In this document: positions 8,102-14,830 of the stretch, one piece after another
How positions within the stretch are numbered: position 1 is the stretch's first letter
How the letters are laid out: each line of letters begins with the position of its first letter
Position numbers and translations under genes: made by a program
Notes under the pieces: model-generated
What the model was told of the DNA's origin: nothing
Seen by the model: only the letters and a program-made list of their open reading frames with translations
The model's database searches: none
IMG/VR virus record: IMGVR_UViG_3300034117_001336
Location: 1-20,039 of that record
Direction: 5' to 3' (one strand)
DNA: 20,039 nucleotides
Source of the DNA: a virus

Positions 8102-8121
8102 ATTCTGTGTTATTTATAATT

Positions 8122-8508
8122 ATGAACCTTTTAAGTTGTATAGTAAAAATAATAAATGAAGAAAGGATTGGAAAGCTTTTTGGAGATATTAAAGTTAAAG
8201 TATCTATTGAAAACTCGGCGCACGGAAATACACAAAGGTATAGACATGGTAAAGATGAAGTAATTACTAATGATGAAATCTTAAGTTTATTAAACCTTGG
8301 ACTACCTGAAATATTAAGAGGTATTAAAGAGGGAGAGTTAGGACAAGATTCATCAATAGTAGTTTCACAAAAAGATTATCCATTCCTGAATGTTATTACC
8401 AATTTAGAAGAACAAGATTGTTATAATTTTCAAATTAATATTGTCACTACCATACGTAAGAAAAGATTTTACACAACTGGTAAAAACGATTTCCAAATTT
8501 ACGTATAA
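8122..8508 (+). CDS. Conserved-looking phage protein of unknown function, 128 aa
   Basis: A GTG at 8107 would add five residues, but the ATG at 8122 (MNLLSCIVKIINEE) is the likelier start. The protein contains an SAHGNTQRYRHG segment (about residues 31-42), a helical middle (EILSLLNLGLPEILRGI), and a beta C terminus with INIVTTIRKKRFY ending at a final FQIYV. The order 'H....R.R - helices - strand - v.Tv.rkk.F' resembles small phage proteins and, loosely, BECR/barnase-like toxin folds, but catalytic residues cannot be assigned. It shares a short divergent region of about 20 bp with the 53-aa minus-strand gene and is followed by a probable terminator, so it may be monocistronic. Function unknown. 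Confidence 0.7.
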   Translation: MNLLSCIVKIINEERIGKLFGDIKVKVSIENSAHGNTQRYRHGKDEVITNDEILSLLNLGLPEILRGIKEGELGQDSSIVVSQKDYPFLNVITNLEEQDCYNFQINIVTTIRKKRFYTTGKNDFQIYV

Positions 8509-8512
8509 ATAA

Positions 8513-8555
8513 AAACCCCCAAAACATCCGATGTAATGAGGGTTTCTATCTTTTT
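8513..8555 (+). terminator. Probable intrinsic terminator after the 128-aa gene
   Basis: AAACCC (8513-8518) pairs with GGGTTT (8540-8545). The loop contains a second small hairpin, ACAT (8524-8527) with ATGT (8531-8534). The outer stem is followed by CTATC and TTTTT (8551-8555). It starts 5 nt after the stop codon. The U-run is slightly displaced from the stem, so this is a moderate call. Confidence 0.5.
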
Positions 8556-8591
8556 CACCTAACGGTTGAGGCTTTTGCCTTTGAACACACC

Positions 8592-8640
8592 GGGGTTCAA
8601 TTCCGACTTAATGATTTGGTTGGGTTATTAAGTTGACCCC
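8592..8640 (+). ncRNA. Candidate structured RNA element: bulged 14-bp hairpin with tRNA T-loop-like string
   Basis: GGGGT (8592-8596) pairs with ACCCC (8636-8640), and CGACTTAAT (8604-8612) pairs with ATTAAGTTG (8627-8635, one G-U). The 3' strand is continuous, the 5' side has a 7-nt bulge (8597-8603), and the apical loop is 14 nt. The bulge region also spells GGTTCAATTCC (8594-8604), like a tRNA T-arm. Upstream, AGGC-TTTT-GCCT makes another short hairpin. The segment has no gene and lies between a terminator and the next promoter. It could be a small RNA, a processing site or a leader element; no known class is recognised. Confidence 0.35.
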
Positions 8641-8713
8641 ATTCGTTTAACTTGAATACAAATATAAATAGAATATCCCGAATAAAAAAATATATTTTAA
8701 ACTTTTTTTGACA

Positions 8714-8721
8714 TATCTTTG
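8714..8721 (+). promoter_or_regulatory. Bacteroidota-type -7 box TATCTTTG, 4 nt before an ATG
   Basis: TATCTTTG matches the TAnnTTTG box of Bacteroidota housekeeping promoters. The ATG of the 45-aa gene starts 4 nt later, so the transcript would be leaderless or nearly so. No clear -33 TTTG box is visible 19-21 nt upstream, which lowers confidence; the same box-to-ATG spacing occurs at 14819 and 19557. Confidence 0.5.
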
Positions 8722-8725
8722 TCGT

Positions 8726-8863
8726 ATGAAACAGGAAATACTACCACTTAACTTACGTCACGTCGCTCAAATTGTGAGACGAAATATGATTACAAAAGTT
8801 GTACCATGCGGCAAGGAGTATTCGCGTAAAAAACTTAAGAAGGTTGATATCTACCAAGATTAG
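8726..8863 (+). CDS. Small basic protein, 45 aa, possible DNA-binding
   Basis: The frame ATG 8726 to TAG 8861-8863 encodes 45 residues with 11 Lys/Arg against 4 Asp/Glu. The sequence runs from a helix-like LNLRHVAQIVRR to VVPCGKEYSRKKLKKVDIY. The second half resembles the wing and last helix of small excisionase/MerR-type helix-turn-helix proteins ('GkeY.r..L'), but it is too short for a firm assignment. A Bacteroidota-type TATCTTTG box sits 4 nt upstream of the ATG, implying leaderless expression, and a D12 methyltransferase gene starts 26 nt after the stop. A regulatory role is plausible but not shown. It is probably real because of its promoter, lack of overlap and non-random composition. 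Confidence 0.6.
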   Translation: MKQEILPLNLRHVAQIVRRNMITKVVPCGKEYSRKKLKKVDIYQD

Positions 8864-8889
8864 AATTATATTTAGATAAAAATTATTTT

Positions 8890-9732
8890 ATGGCATTATC
8901 ATATATTGGAGGTAAGAGTAAGATAGGTAAGTGGATTGTCCCATTCTACCCAACAGATATGGAAACGTATGTTGAAACATTTGGTGGTATGTTTTGGTGT
9001 TTCTTCAACATGGATTTAAAACAATATCCTAATTTAAAAAGAGTTGTTTATAACGACTTTAATCCTTTGAACTATAATTTGTTTATGTGTCTTCAGGACC
9101 CTGAGACTCTGTTATCCTCAATTAATAGTATCCCATGTCAACAACAAGGTGTGGAAGTAACACCACCAGTTTATAAAGAACAATTTAATGAGTTTCAAAA
9201 GGAAATTTTCTCTCATGGTTTAACAATTAACTATCCTGATTATGGTGTTGCTGCGAAGTATGCTTATGTTCTGACACAGGTTTTCAGTGGTTCAAAACCT
9301 GAGACATCAAGTTTTATTGATTTAAAGGGAAAGTATAAGTCAAAATATCTTACCTTTAGAGATAAATTATCTAAACCTGAATGGGTGGAACATTTCAATA
9401 GAATATCAGAGTTTAGATTGGGTGATTTTGAAGATGTTATTAAAGAGTTTGATAGTCCAACAACATACTTTTATGTTGACCCGCCGTACTGGAAAACCGA
9501 GAACTATTACTCAAACCACGATTTTGATAGGGAAGACCACGAAAGATTGGCTGATTGTTTGAAAGGTATTAAAGGTAAGTTTAGTTTATCTTACTACGAT
9601 TTTCAGTTGTTGAATGAGTGGTTCCCAAAGGAGGAATACAAATGGGAGAAGAAAGAATTTGCTAAAGCCGCGGCAGCAAAGAAAGGAAAGGTACAAAATA
9701 TGGGGGAAGAACTATTAATTATGAATTATTGA
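8890..9732 (+). CDS. D12-class DNA N6-adenine methyltransferase (Dam-like)
   Basis: This 280-aa enzyme transfers a methyl group from SAM to N6 of adenine in a short DNA site. It shows the D12 (alpha) order of motifs. YIGGKSKIGKW at 5-15 is the SAM-binding N-terminal signature, NDFNP at 55-59 contributes to cofactor binding, a target-recognition region covers about 60-180, and VDPPYW at 196-201 is the catalytic motif IV (D-P-P-Y). SLSYYD at 232-237 and a Lys-rich tail follow. Length is close to T4 Dam and other phage D12 enzymes. No partner restriction nuclease is visible nearby, which suits an orphan phage methylase that protects its DNA or marks it for regulation. The recognition site cannot be read from the sequence. 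A TATATTTA string lies at 8867-8874. Confidence 0.9.
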   Translation: MALSYIGGKSKIGKWIVPFYPTDMETYVETFGGMFWCFFNMDLKQYPNLKRVVYNDFNPLNYNLFMCLQDPETLLSSINSIPCQQQGVEVTPPVYKEQFNEFQKEIFSHGLTINYPDYGVAAKYAYVLTQVFSGSKPETSSFIDLKGKYKSKYLTFRDKLSKPEWVEHFNRISEFRLGDFEDVIKEFDSPTTYFYVDPPYWKTENYYSNHDFDREDHERLADCLKGIKGKFSLSYYDFQLLNEWFPKEEYKWEKKEFAKAAAAKKGKVQNMGEELLIMNY

Positions 9733-9756
9733 TATATTTATATAAAAACTTTAGAA

Positions 9757-11109
9757 ATGAAATTTACTAATATCTTAAAAAACATTATCTTAGAAGATTC
9801 AAGATTTAATCTTCTATATGATAAATTAGTTGACAAAGGTGGTAGAAAACCTGAACCTGGTAAAATCCCTTTTGAAACATTGAGAACTATTATCTTTGCT
9901 GACCCTACTACAAGAGCTCCGCAAAGCTTACTTCAAAATATTGATAGTCTAACACCTGAACAAATGGAAATTGTTAAGGTTGGTAAGTATACTAACTGGA
10001 TATTAAAGAATTTCTTGAAACCATCATTTAGTGATGAAAGAGCGGATGTTGAAGTTGGTTCACCTGAATATAAACAATTAGTTAAAAGATATCGTGACTT
10101 ATACCTTGAGGATTTATACAAGGTTACTGACGACTTAAAGAAGTTTGAGAGATTCAAAGGTCAATTAGAAGCTGACAAAAGAGATATTAATAAATTGACT
10201 GTTGATACATTATTTGATGCGGTTAAGGACTTTAAGTTAGAAAAAACAAAAGGAACAAAACAAGAAAAAGAAGAAGCTAAATCAACTTACCAATACCCTG
10301 GTTCAACGATTGCATTTAAAGGACCAAACTGGACTGTTGTTAAAATTGAAGACCAAACTGAACTTGGTAAAAACGCGGCTTGTTTCTTTGGTGGTTATCA
10401 CGAACCTGATATGGGTGAAACAAGATGGTGTACATCTTCACCTGGTTTAAGTTACTTTAACACTTATATCAAACAAGGACCATTATATGTAATTCTACCT
10501 AATCAAAGTTCTGATTTGGGTAAGAAATCAGGTCTACCTGTTGAAAGATACCAATGGCACTTTCAGTCTAATCAGTTTATGGATAGAAACGATAGAAATG
10601 TGAATATTGTTGAAATGTTACAAGGTAAGTTGGCGGAACTTAAAGAATTCTTCAAACCTGAATTTGCTAAAGGATTGGCAAAAGAGAATGGTAAGAGAGT
10701 TGATATTGTTTATCCTGAATCTTCAGCAGGTAAGTTCGTTGGATTATATGGATTTAAAGAATTATTTGACAACCTACCAGATGACTTGGAGCAATTAATT
10801 ATCCAAACTTCAAAAAACATTAAAGAAACAATTGCTCTTGAGGTTCCTGAAAGTATTGGAAGATTTGATAAGTTACAAACACTTTTATTAGGTGGTATGG
10901 TTAAATCTGTTCCTGATAGTATTTGTAATTTGACAAGTTTACTATTACTTGCTTTACCAAACAACCCTCAGTTAACGACTATCCCAACGTGTATTAAAGA
11001 TTTACCTATGTTAGGTTTCTTAAATGTAAGTGGAAGTAATGTTAAACTTCCTGAAGAACTTAAAGATGTTTTACATGAGGAAGGTGATGGTTATTATTAT
11101 GTAGTTTAA
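9757..11109 (+). CDS. Phage protein with RWCTS-motif domain and C-terminal leucine-rich repeats
   Basis: The 450-aa product has a helical N terminus (1 to about 90) and a charged helical linker (about 95-175). A beta-rich central domain (about 178-285) follows, with GETRWCTSSPG at 220-230, YIKQGPLYVILPNQ at 237-250 and RYQWHFQSNQFMDRND at 264-279. About four leucine-rich repeats span 338-436 ('LPDDLEQLIIQ', 'VPESIGRFDKLQTLLLGG', 'VPDSICNLTSLLLLALPNN', 'IPTCIKDLPMLGFLNVSGS'). I do not know the central domain by name; the invariant-looking Trp-Cys, Gly-Pro-Leu-Tyr and Gln-x-His-Phe strings suggest an enzyme active site or a tight structural core. LRRs bind protein partners. The gene starts 24 nt after the methyltransferase. 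It may be a virion-associated or host-interacting protein, but the function is unknown. Confidence 0.72.
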   Translation: MKFTNILKNIILEDSRFNLLYDKLVDKGGRKPEPGKIPFETLRTIIFADPTTRAPQSLLQNIDSLTPEQMEIVKVGKYTNWILKNFLKPSFSDERADVEVGSPEYKQLVKRYRDLYLEDLYKVTDDLKKFERFKGQLEADKRDINKLTVDTLFDAVKDFKLEKTKGTKQEKEEAKSTYQYPGSTIAFKGPNWTVVKIEDQTELGKNAACFFGGYHEPDMGETRWCTSSPGLSYFNTYIKQGPLYVILPNQSSDLGKKSGLPVERYQWHFQSNQFMDRNDRNVNIVEMLQGKLAELKEFFKPEFAKGLAKENGKRVDIVYPESSAGKFVGLYGFKELFDNLPDDLEQLIIQTSKNIKETIALEVPESIGRFDKLQTLLLGGMVKSVPDSICNLTSLLLLALPNNPQLTTIPTCIKDLPMLGFLNVSGSNVKLPEELKDVLHEEGDGYYYVV

Positions 11110-11120
11110 TAAATTAGTTA

Positions 11121-11128
11121 TATCTTTG
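11121..11128 (+). promoter_or_regulatory. Bacteroidota-type -7 box TATCTTTG before the 96-aa gene
   Basis: TATCTTTG matches TAnnTTTG and lies in the 38-bp gap after the LRR gene. The ATG at 11148 is 19 nt downstream, giving a short leader. No TTTG is found at the right upstream distance, so the call is tentative. Confidence 0.42.
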
Positions 11129-11147
11129 TTTCCTAATCTTACTGCCT

Positions 11148-11438
11148 ATGAAAAATGTAGATGCGGAAATTTACTTAAATCAGTTGATAGGGTTCTTCGA
11201 AAAGAACCCCAACGATTTGATTGACTTAATCGGGAAACTTAAGAAAAATACTTTCTACGAAAGGGTTAAAGAAAAAGTTTACGAAAACCTTGATAATGGT
11301 TTGGAACTTATCCTTACCCAGCAACAACTTATTGATATTGTTGTAGGTATGTACGATGAGACAAACAAAACTGTTAAACCATTAGAAATAAAAACACCTG
11401 TTATCAAAACAAATTACGGAATTATTTGGCTTAACTAA
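11148..11438 (+). CDS. Small phage protein of unknown function, 96 aa
   Basis: This 96-aa, mainly helical protein has IYLNQLIGFFEKNPNDLIDLIGKL in its first third and LELILTQQQLIDIVVGMYDE (about 52-71) in its second. No membrane segment, metal site or catalytic signature is visible. The FFEKNP.DL and 'LT..QL.D' strings look like those of short conserved proteins in large phage genomes, but no function is attached to them. It has its own possible promoter box at 11121 and ends just after the -33 element of the next gene's promoter (11425-11428), so the two genes are compactly arranged but may be separately transcribed. Confidence 0.7.
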   Translation: MKNVDAEIYLNQLIGFFEKNPNDLIDLIGKLKKNTFYERVKEKVYENLDNGLELILTQQQLIDIVVGMYDETNKTVKPLEIKTPVIKTNYGIIWLN

Positions 11439-11456
11439 GAAAGTGTTGTATATTTG
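11425..11456 (+). promoter_or_regulatory. Complete Bacteroidota-type promoter (TTTG-N20-TATATTTG) for the DUF932 gene
   Basis: TTTG at 11425-11428 and TATATTTG at 11449-11456 are separated by exactly 20 nt, the spacing of Bacteroidota housekeeping promoters. The start of transcription should fall near 11462-11464, about 15 nt before the ATG at 11479. This is the only site in the window with a full TTTG upstream box plus a full TAnnTTTG box. It also rules out the upstream GTG at 11443 as the start codon. Confidence 0.72.
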
Positions 11457-11478
11457 TAGTCATAAACAAATAAACACT

Positions 11479-12225
11479 ATGAACCTACAAGATTTAAAAA
11501 CAACAGTACCAGCATTATTCCAAACTGAAAAACTTTCAAAATTATCTGACCGTTACACCATGGTTCCTACCATTGATGTAGTTGACAAGTTCATCCAAAA
11601 CGGATGGCAAGTAAGTGGAGCAAAACAAGTGGGTAAGAGCTCATTTGGTAAACACCAAGTTCGTCTTCGTAACGCAGAACTTCCACAAGTAGGTGACTCG
11701 TTATTAGAGGCGGTAATCACCAACTCACACAACGGAAGTTCAACTCTTCAAGTAGGTGCAGGTTTATTCCGACTTGTATGTAGTAACGGTTTGACTGTTC
11801 CTGTATCAACTTTCGGAGATATGAAACAAACACACTTGAACTTGAGTATGAGTGATGTTGAATTGATTACTGAGCAGTTCGTATTAAACACTCCAAAAAT
11901 CCAAAAGTCAGTAACCCGTATGATGGAAGTTACTATGGATACTGAAAGAAAGATTGACTTCGTATCTAAGGCGGTTGGTATCCGTTGGAAGAACACCGAG
12001 GATATTTCAACTCTAACTTTGGAGACAATCATTGACCCACTTCGTGATGGTGATAGTGATGATAACCTTTGGACAACCTTCAACGTAGTACAAGAGAAGT
12101 TAATCCGTGGAGGGTTCATCAAACAACAAGGACGTAACACTCGTTCAGTAAAGGGTATCCAATCCTTGAATATGGATAACATGATTAACACAAAACTTTG
12201 GGAACTAGCTGAAACATTTTGCTAA
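11479..12225 (+). CDS. DUF932 family phage protein
   Basis: This 248-aa protein matches the DUF932 (phage/plasmid-like TIGR03299) pattern: 'L...y..vpT.dvvd.f...GwqvsgakQ' near residues 20-50, the HQVRLRN strand, EAVITNSHNGSSTLQVGAGLFRLVCSNGLTV (about 75-105, with the hallmark N-S-H-x-G and R-x-V-C-x-N-G), and a helical C terminus. DUF932 proteins are widespread in phages and plasmids; their biochemical role is not firmly known. A GTG at 11443 would give a longer form but overlaps the promoter. The gene stands out in codon use: 9 of 11 Arg codons are CGT, while the next gene uses AGA almost throughout. Together with the strong promoter this suggests high expression. Its stop overlaps the next start (TAATG). 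Confidence 0.85.
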   Translation: MNLQDLKTTVPALFQTEKLSKLSDRYTMVPTIDVVDKFIQNGWQVSGAKQVGKSSFGKHQVRLRNAELPQVGDSLLEAVITNSHNGSSTLQVGAGLFRLVCSNGLTVPVSTFGDMKQTHLNLSMSDVELITEQFVLNTPKIQKSVTRMMEVTMDTERKIDFVSKAVGIRWKNTEDISTLTLETIIDPLRDGDSDDNLWTTFNVVQEKLIRGGFIKQQGRNTRSVKGIQSLNMDNMINTKLWELAETFC

Positions 12226-13904
12226 TGGACAACCTATTCACACTCATCAACGAAAAATATTATGTCGGTCACTATCTCCCCTACAATTCGGTGGGGGAGA
12301 TTACTGATAGTATTCTTGTAGAACCATTTGGTTTGAAAAATAAATATCATGCGAGAGAGTCTTTTGACGGTAAGCATTATGTTTATACATTTGATAAATC
12401 AGTTAATAACGATAAAGAGGAGTTTGAAAAAAATTATGGTAATCCTCTTTGTGATGTAACTGTTTTTAGAAGTACTTTTGTTGTTGAGGAGAATGAAGAT
12501 AAGGTTTGTTTAAAAGTATTCTATTGTGGAAAACACAGAAAGGCTGGTGAAGTATTTTTTCGTAAAAGTACCAAACTGAACTACATTACATTTAATAAGA
12601 AAACCAATATTTTTACGGTTGGTAAAAACACTGAATACCATAAGAAAAGAGGTAAGGGTAAAGGTAGTGTTGTTAGAAGAAACTCATTTCCGATATCGTT
12701 AACTACGGATGGTTATCATTCATTTATGAATGGGTTAGATGATACCAAAACATATAATTTAAAAATTACCGAAGGTATTAATGTGTTTTTATCTAAAATT
12801 GGAGCTGAAAAAGTTTTAAACTACATTGAGTTACCGATGTCTTTATTTGGATGCTTGTTGGACAAACAAGGGGTTAAGAAACCTGATAATTGGAGAGGGT
12901 ATTACAATGTATATCCAAAACCAATTAAAAAAGACTATAAGAAATACGGATTTAAGATGGTTGATGCTTATATGAAATTAAACGATGTAAGTTCAGAGAA
13001 AATTAAAAAAGTATTACATAAAGTCCAAAATCCTTGTTTCAAAAGTATTAAAATGTTGATGGATGTCTTTGGGAGAGATTTTATTTTACAAAGACCTGAA
13101 GAAGAATTGTGTATTATTTTTAACACTAAAATTGACGAATCACCATTTCAACCTGTAAGACATTATTTTGAAAATTTCGGTAAAAGGGATATGAGTAATT
13201 GTTATCAGATTTACTTATTATCTAAAACCGACCATAATTTATCTACTCATACTTTTTACGACCACGTAAGATTTTTTGATATTCTATCAAGAAACGAGCC
13301 GATTAAATGGATGTCTAAAACTTTGAAAGAATTTAATGCTGAACATAGTACTTGGTCAGATAAAGTTGACTTTTACACCACAGGGAAATACTCAAGACAA
13401 TACTCTAATGAATTTGTTGAACAAGTATCAAAACCAATCATAACAAGTGATAAAATGGTATTTAACCCTCTTGTACTACAAAGTAGTGAAGAATATGTTG
13501 ATGAGTCAGTACACCAATCTAATTGTGTAAGAACTTATCAAGATAGACCTTCATCATTAATTATATCACTTCGTAAGGAAGATGGGGAGAGAGCGTCAAT
13601 TGAATACAGACCTTCAATCGGTACGAATAATAATCAACCTGTTATATTCAAACGAGTTCAGACACTTGGAAGATTTAATGGTTTATTGGATGATAGTTGG
13701 GATGATGCGATTTCTATATTGGATAATAGATTAAAAAGTATCTCTAATGAAGTGTGGGGTAATCCTATAGCTGAGTTTGTTACTGGTGGTGGAAGAAAAG
13801 AATACAACTTTATTTTTGATAAAGACGGACAACTTAACTGGGGACATTTAACAAATTCAATTGACATTGGAGATGATTTACCTTACATTGACTTTGAATG
13901 GTAA
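12225..13904 (+). CDS. PcfJ-like phage protein
   Basis: The start codon at 12225 overlaps the preceding TAA (TAATG); a TTG at 12219 is unlikely. The C-terminal quarter of this 559-aa protein shows the PcfJ-like signature: VHQSNCVRTYQDRPSSLIIS with H430 and C434 (HxxxC), then LRKEDGERASIEYRP, a strand ending VQTLGRFN, and a helix WDDAISILDNRL. PcfJ-like proteins occur on conjugative plasmids and phages, where their activity is not established; the conserved His/Cys hints at catalysis. The N-terminal 400 residues are unrecognised: a beta-rich part to about 150 with a basic KKRGKGKGSVVRR stretch, then helices. Coupling to the DUF932 gene suggests the two work together. It overlaps the next gene by 7 bp. 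Confidence 0.7.
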   Translation: MDNLFTLINEKYYVGHYLPYNSVGEITDSILVEPFGLKNKYHARESFDGKHYVYTFDKSVNNDKEEFEKNYGNPLCDVTVFRSTFVVEENEDKVCLKVFYCGKHRKAGEVFFRKSTKLNYITFNKKTNIFTVGKNTEYHKKRGKGKGSVVRRNSFPISLTTDGYHSFMNGLDDTKTYNLKITEGINVFLSKIGAEKVLNYIELPMSLFGCLLDKQGVKKPDNWRGYYNVYPKPIKKDYKKYGFKMVDAYMKLNDVSSEKIKKVLHKVQNPCFKSIKMLMDVFGRDFILQRPEEELCIIFNTKIDESPFQPVRHYFENFGKRDMSNCYQIYLLSKTDHNLSTHTFYDHVRFFDILSRNEPIKWMSKTLKEFNAEHSTWSDKVDFYTTGKYSRQYSNEFVEQVSKPIITSDKMVFNPLVLQSSEEYVDESVHQSNCVRTYQDRPSSLIISLRKEDGERASIEYRPSIGTNNNQPVIFKRVQTLGRFNGLLDDSWDDAISILDNRLKSISNEVWGNPIAEFVTGGGRKEYNFIFDKDGQLNWGHLTNSIDIGDDLPYIDFEW

Positions 13905-14239
13905 ACGAAAAAAAGATATTTCTATTTGAGGATAGACTGTTGGATAAAGAAGGACTTTTATCAATTCTTCAGTTATCTGATGGACACAATCTTTTACCTA
14001 ATGATTTTTTGAAAAGAGATAACATAGAAAAAGTTTTTATCAACTCAATCATGTATAGTGATGGTGAGGTTTACTCCGATTTAATATGTAAACTACCCAA
14101 CGGTAGTTTTATTTATTTATCTAAAGCAGATGGGGTTGAGTATAAAGTAAAATTATATTATAACGCTGACAAGTTGAGTGAGGTTAAGTTCTTCTTAACT
14201 CAACTTTTGAAACAAAAAAAGGAAAGTAAAAATATTTAA
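13898..14239 (+). CDS. Hypothetical protein, 113 aa
   Basis: The ATG at 13898 lies inside the last codons of the PcfJ-like gene (7-bp overlap), implying translational coupling. The sequence MVNEKKIFLFEDRLLDKEGLLSILQ alternates strands and helices, followed by a beta segment (GSFIYLSKADGVEYKVKLYYN) and a final helix ending in a Lys-rich tail. No known motif, membrane helix or metal site is seen. It lies 4 nt before the thioredoxin gene and so in the same transcription unit. It is probably real because it fills the space exactly and has no stop-rich alternative frame, but I cannot suggest a function. Confidence 0.62.
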   Translation: MVNEKKIFLFEDRLLDKEGLLSILQLSDGHNLLPNDFLKRDNIEKVFINSIMYSDGEVYSDLICKLPNGSFIYLSKADGVEYKVKLYYNADKLSEVKFFLTQLLKQKKESKNI

Positions 14240-14243
14240 AAGT

Positions 14244-14549
14244 ATGGAACAATTAACAAGTAGTCAGATACAGGAAAAAATTAACAACGGGGAAGATTTT
14301 ATATTAAAGATGTATGCCACATGGTGTGGTCCCTGTAAACAATTAACAGAAGAATTAAAGAAAATCACAACTGATGTGTCAATCTATGAGTTTGATGTTG
14401 AGAGTGATATTAATTTCTCAAAGAGTTTGGGTGTTAGAAATGTACCAGTTTTAAAATTCTATAAAGAAGGTGTTGATACTCACACGATGGTTGGTTTAAA
14501 ACCTGCTGATATGGTATCATCATTAATCACTGAACACATTGAGAACTAA
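14244..14549 (+). CDS. Thioredoxin
   Basis: This 101-aa protein is a standard short thioredoxin: the active site WCGPC at 27-31 follows a strand (FILKMYAT), the structural Asp comes in YEFDVESD, and the cis-proline P68 is in VRNVPVLKF. It reduces protein disulfides in the cytoplasm, and in phages usually supplies electrons to the phage's ribonucleotide reductase. No reductase gene is in this window. Its stop codon overlaps the glutaredoxin start (TAATG), so the two redox proteins are made together. Length and motifs are complete, with no sign of decay. Confidence 0.93.
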   Translation: MEQLTSSQIQEKINNGEDFILKMYATWCGPCKQLTEELKKITTDVSIYEFDVESDINFSKSLGVRNVPVLKFYKEGVDTHTMVGLKPADMVSSLITEHIEN

Positions 14550-14821
14550 TGGCTAATTTATTGGTTGCATATACAATGAAAGGTTGTCATTGGTGTACGG
14601 AGTTTAAAAAACAACTTAAAGAAAATAAGATTAAGTTTAAGGAACGAGACATTGAAAAATACGAAGAGGAGTATAACCTTTTTGTTGAAGTCACTGGTAA
14701 TGATTTTGTTCCGGCATTTATGATTGTGGATACTGTAACAGAAGATGCTAAGTTATTCGCTCCCGACAGAGATTTCCAAGATATAAACGAAGCTGTTGGA
14801 ATTATAAAAAATATTTTGTAG
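14549..14821 (+). CDS. Glutaredoxin-like protein
   Basis: This 90-aa thioredoxin-fold protein has CHWC at 13-16 right after the first strand (LLVAYTMKG) and the cis-proline P55 in NDFVPAFMI. Length and order fit a phage or bacterial dithiol glutaredoxin, which reduces disulfides or ribonucleotide reductase, usually with glutathione or another low-molecular thiol. The active site CHWC differs from the classical CPYC, so specificity may differ. It is coupled to the thioredoxin gene by a TAATG overlap. Its last codons contain the promoter-like element for the downstream 175-aa gene. Confidence 0.85.
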   Translation: MANLLVAYTMKGCHWCTEFKKQLKENKIKFKERDIEKYEEEYNLFVEVTGNDFVPAFMIVDTVTEDAKLFAPDRDFQDINEAVGIIKNIL

Positions 14822-14826
14822 TTTTG
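14796..14826 (+). promoter_or_regulatory. Promoter-like TTG-N20-TAGTTTTG, 4 nt before an ATG
   Basis: TTG at 14796-14798 and TAGTTTTG at 14819-14826 are separated by 20 nt, fitting the Bacteroidota promoter plan with a weaker upstream box. The ATG at 14831 follows after TTCC. It overlaps the 3' end of the glutaredoxin gene and predicts a leaderless or near-leaderless transcript. Confidence 0.5.
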
Positions 14827-14830
14827 TTCC

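Noticed and set aside
8107-8121. GTG start extending the 128-aa protein by five residues
   Set aside because: An ATG at 8122 gives a normal N terminus and the extension is uninformative.
8560-8612. A tRNA gene suggested by GGTTCAATTCC (T-arm-like), CCT-AACGGTTG-AGG (D-arm-like) and a CTTTGAA anticodon-loop-like string
   Set aside because: No acceptor stem, anticodon stem or five-pair T-stem can be formed at standard distances; the T-arm string instead lies in a different bulged hairpin.
11748-12191. Long minus-strand frame (147 codons) opposite the DUF932 gene
   Set aside because: It is an antisense shadow of a strongly supported plus-strand gene with unusual codon use, has no promoter or start context, and its translation is low in structure.
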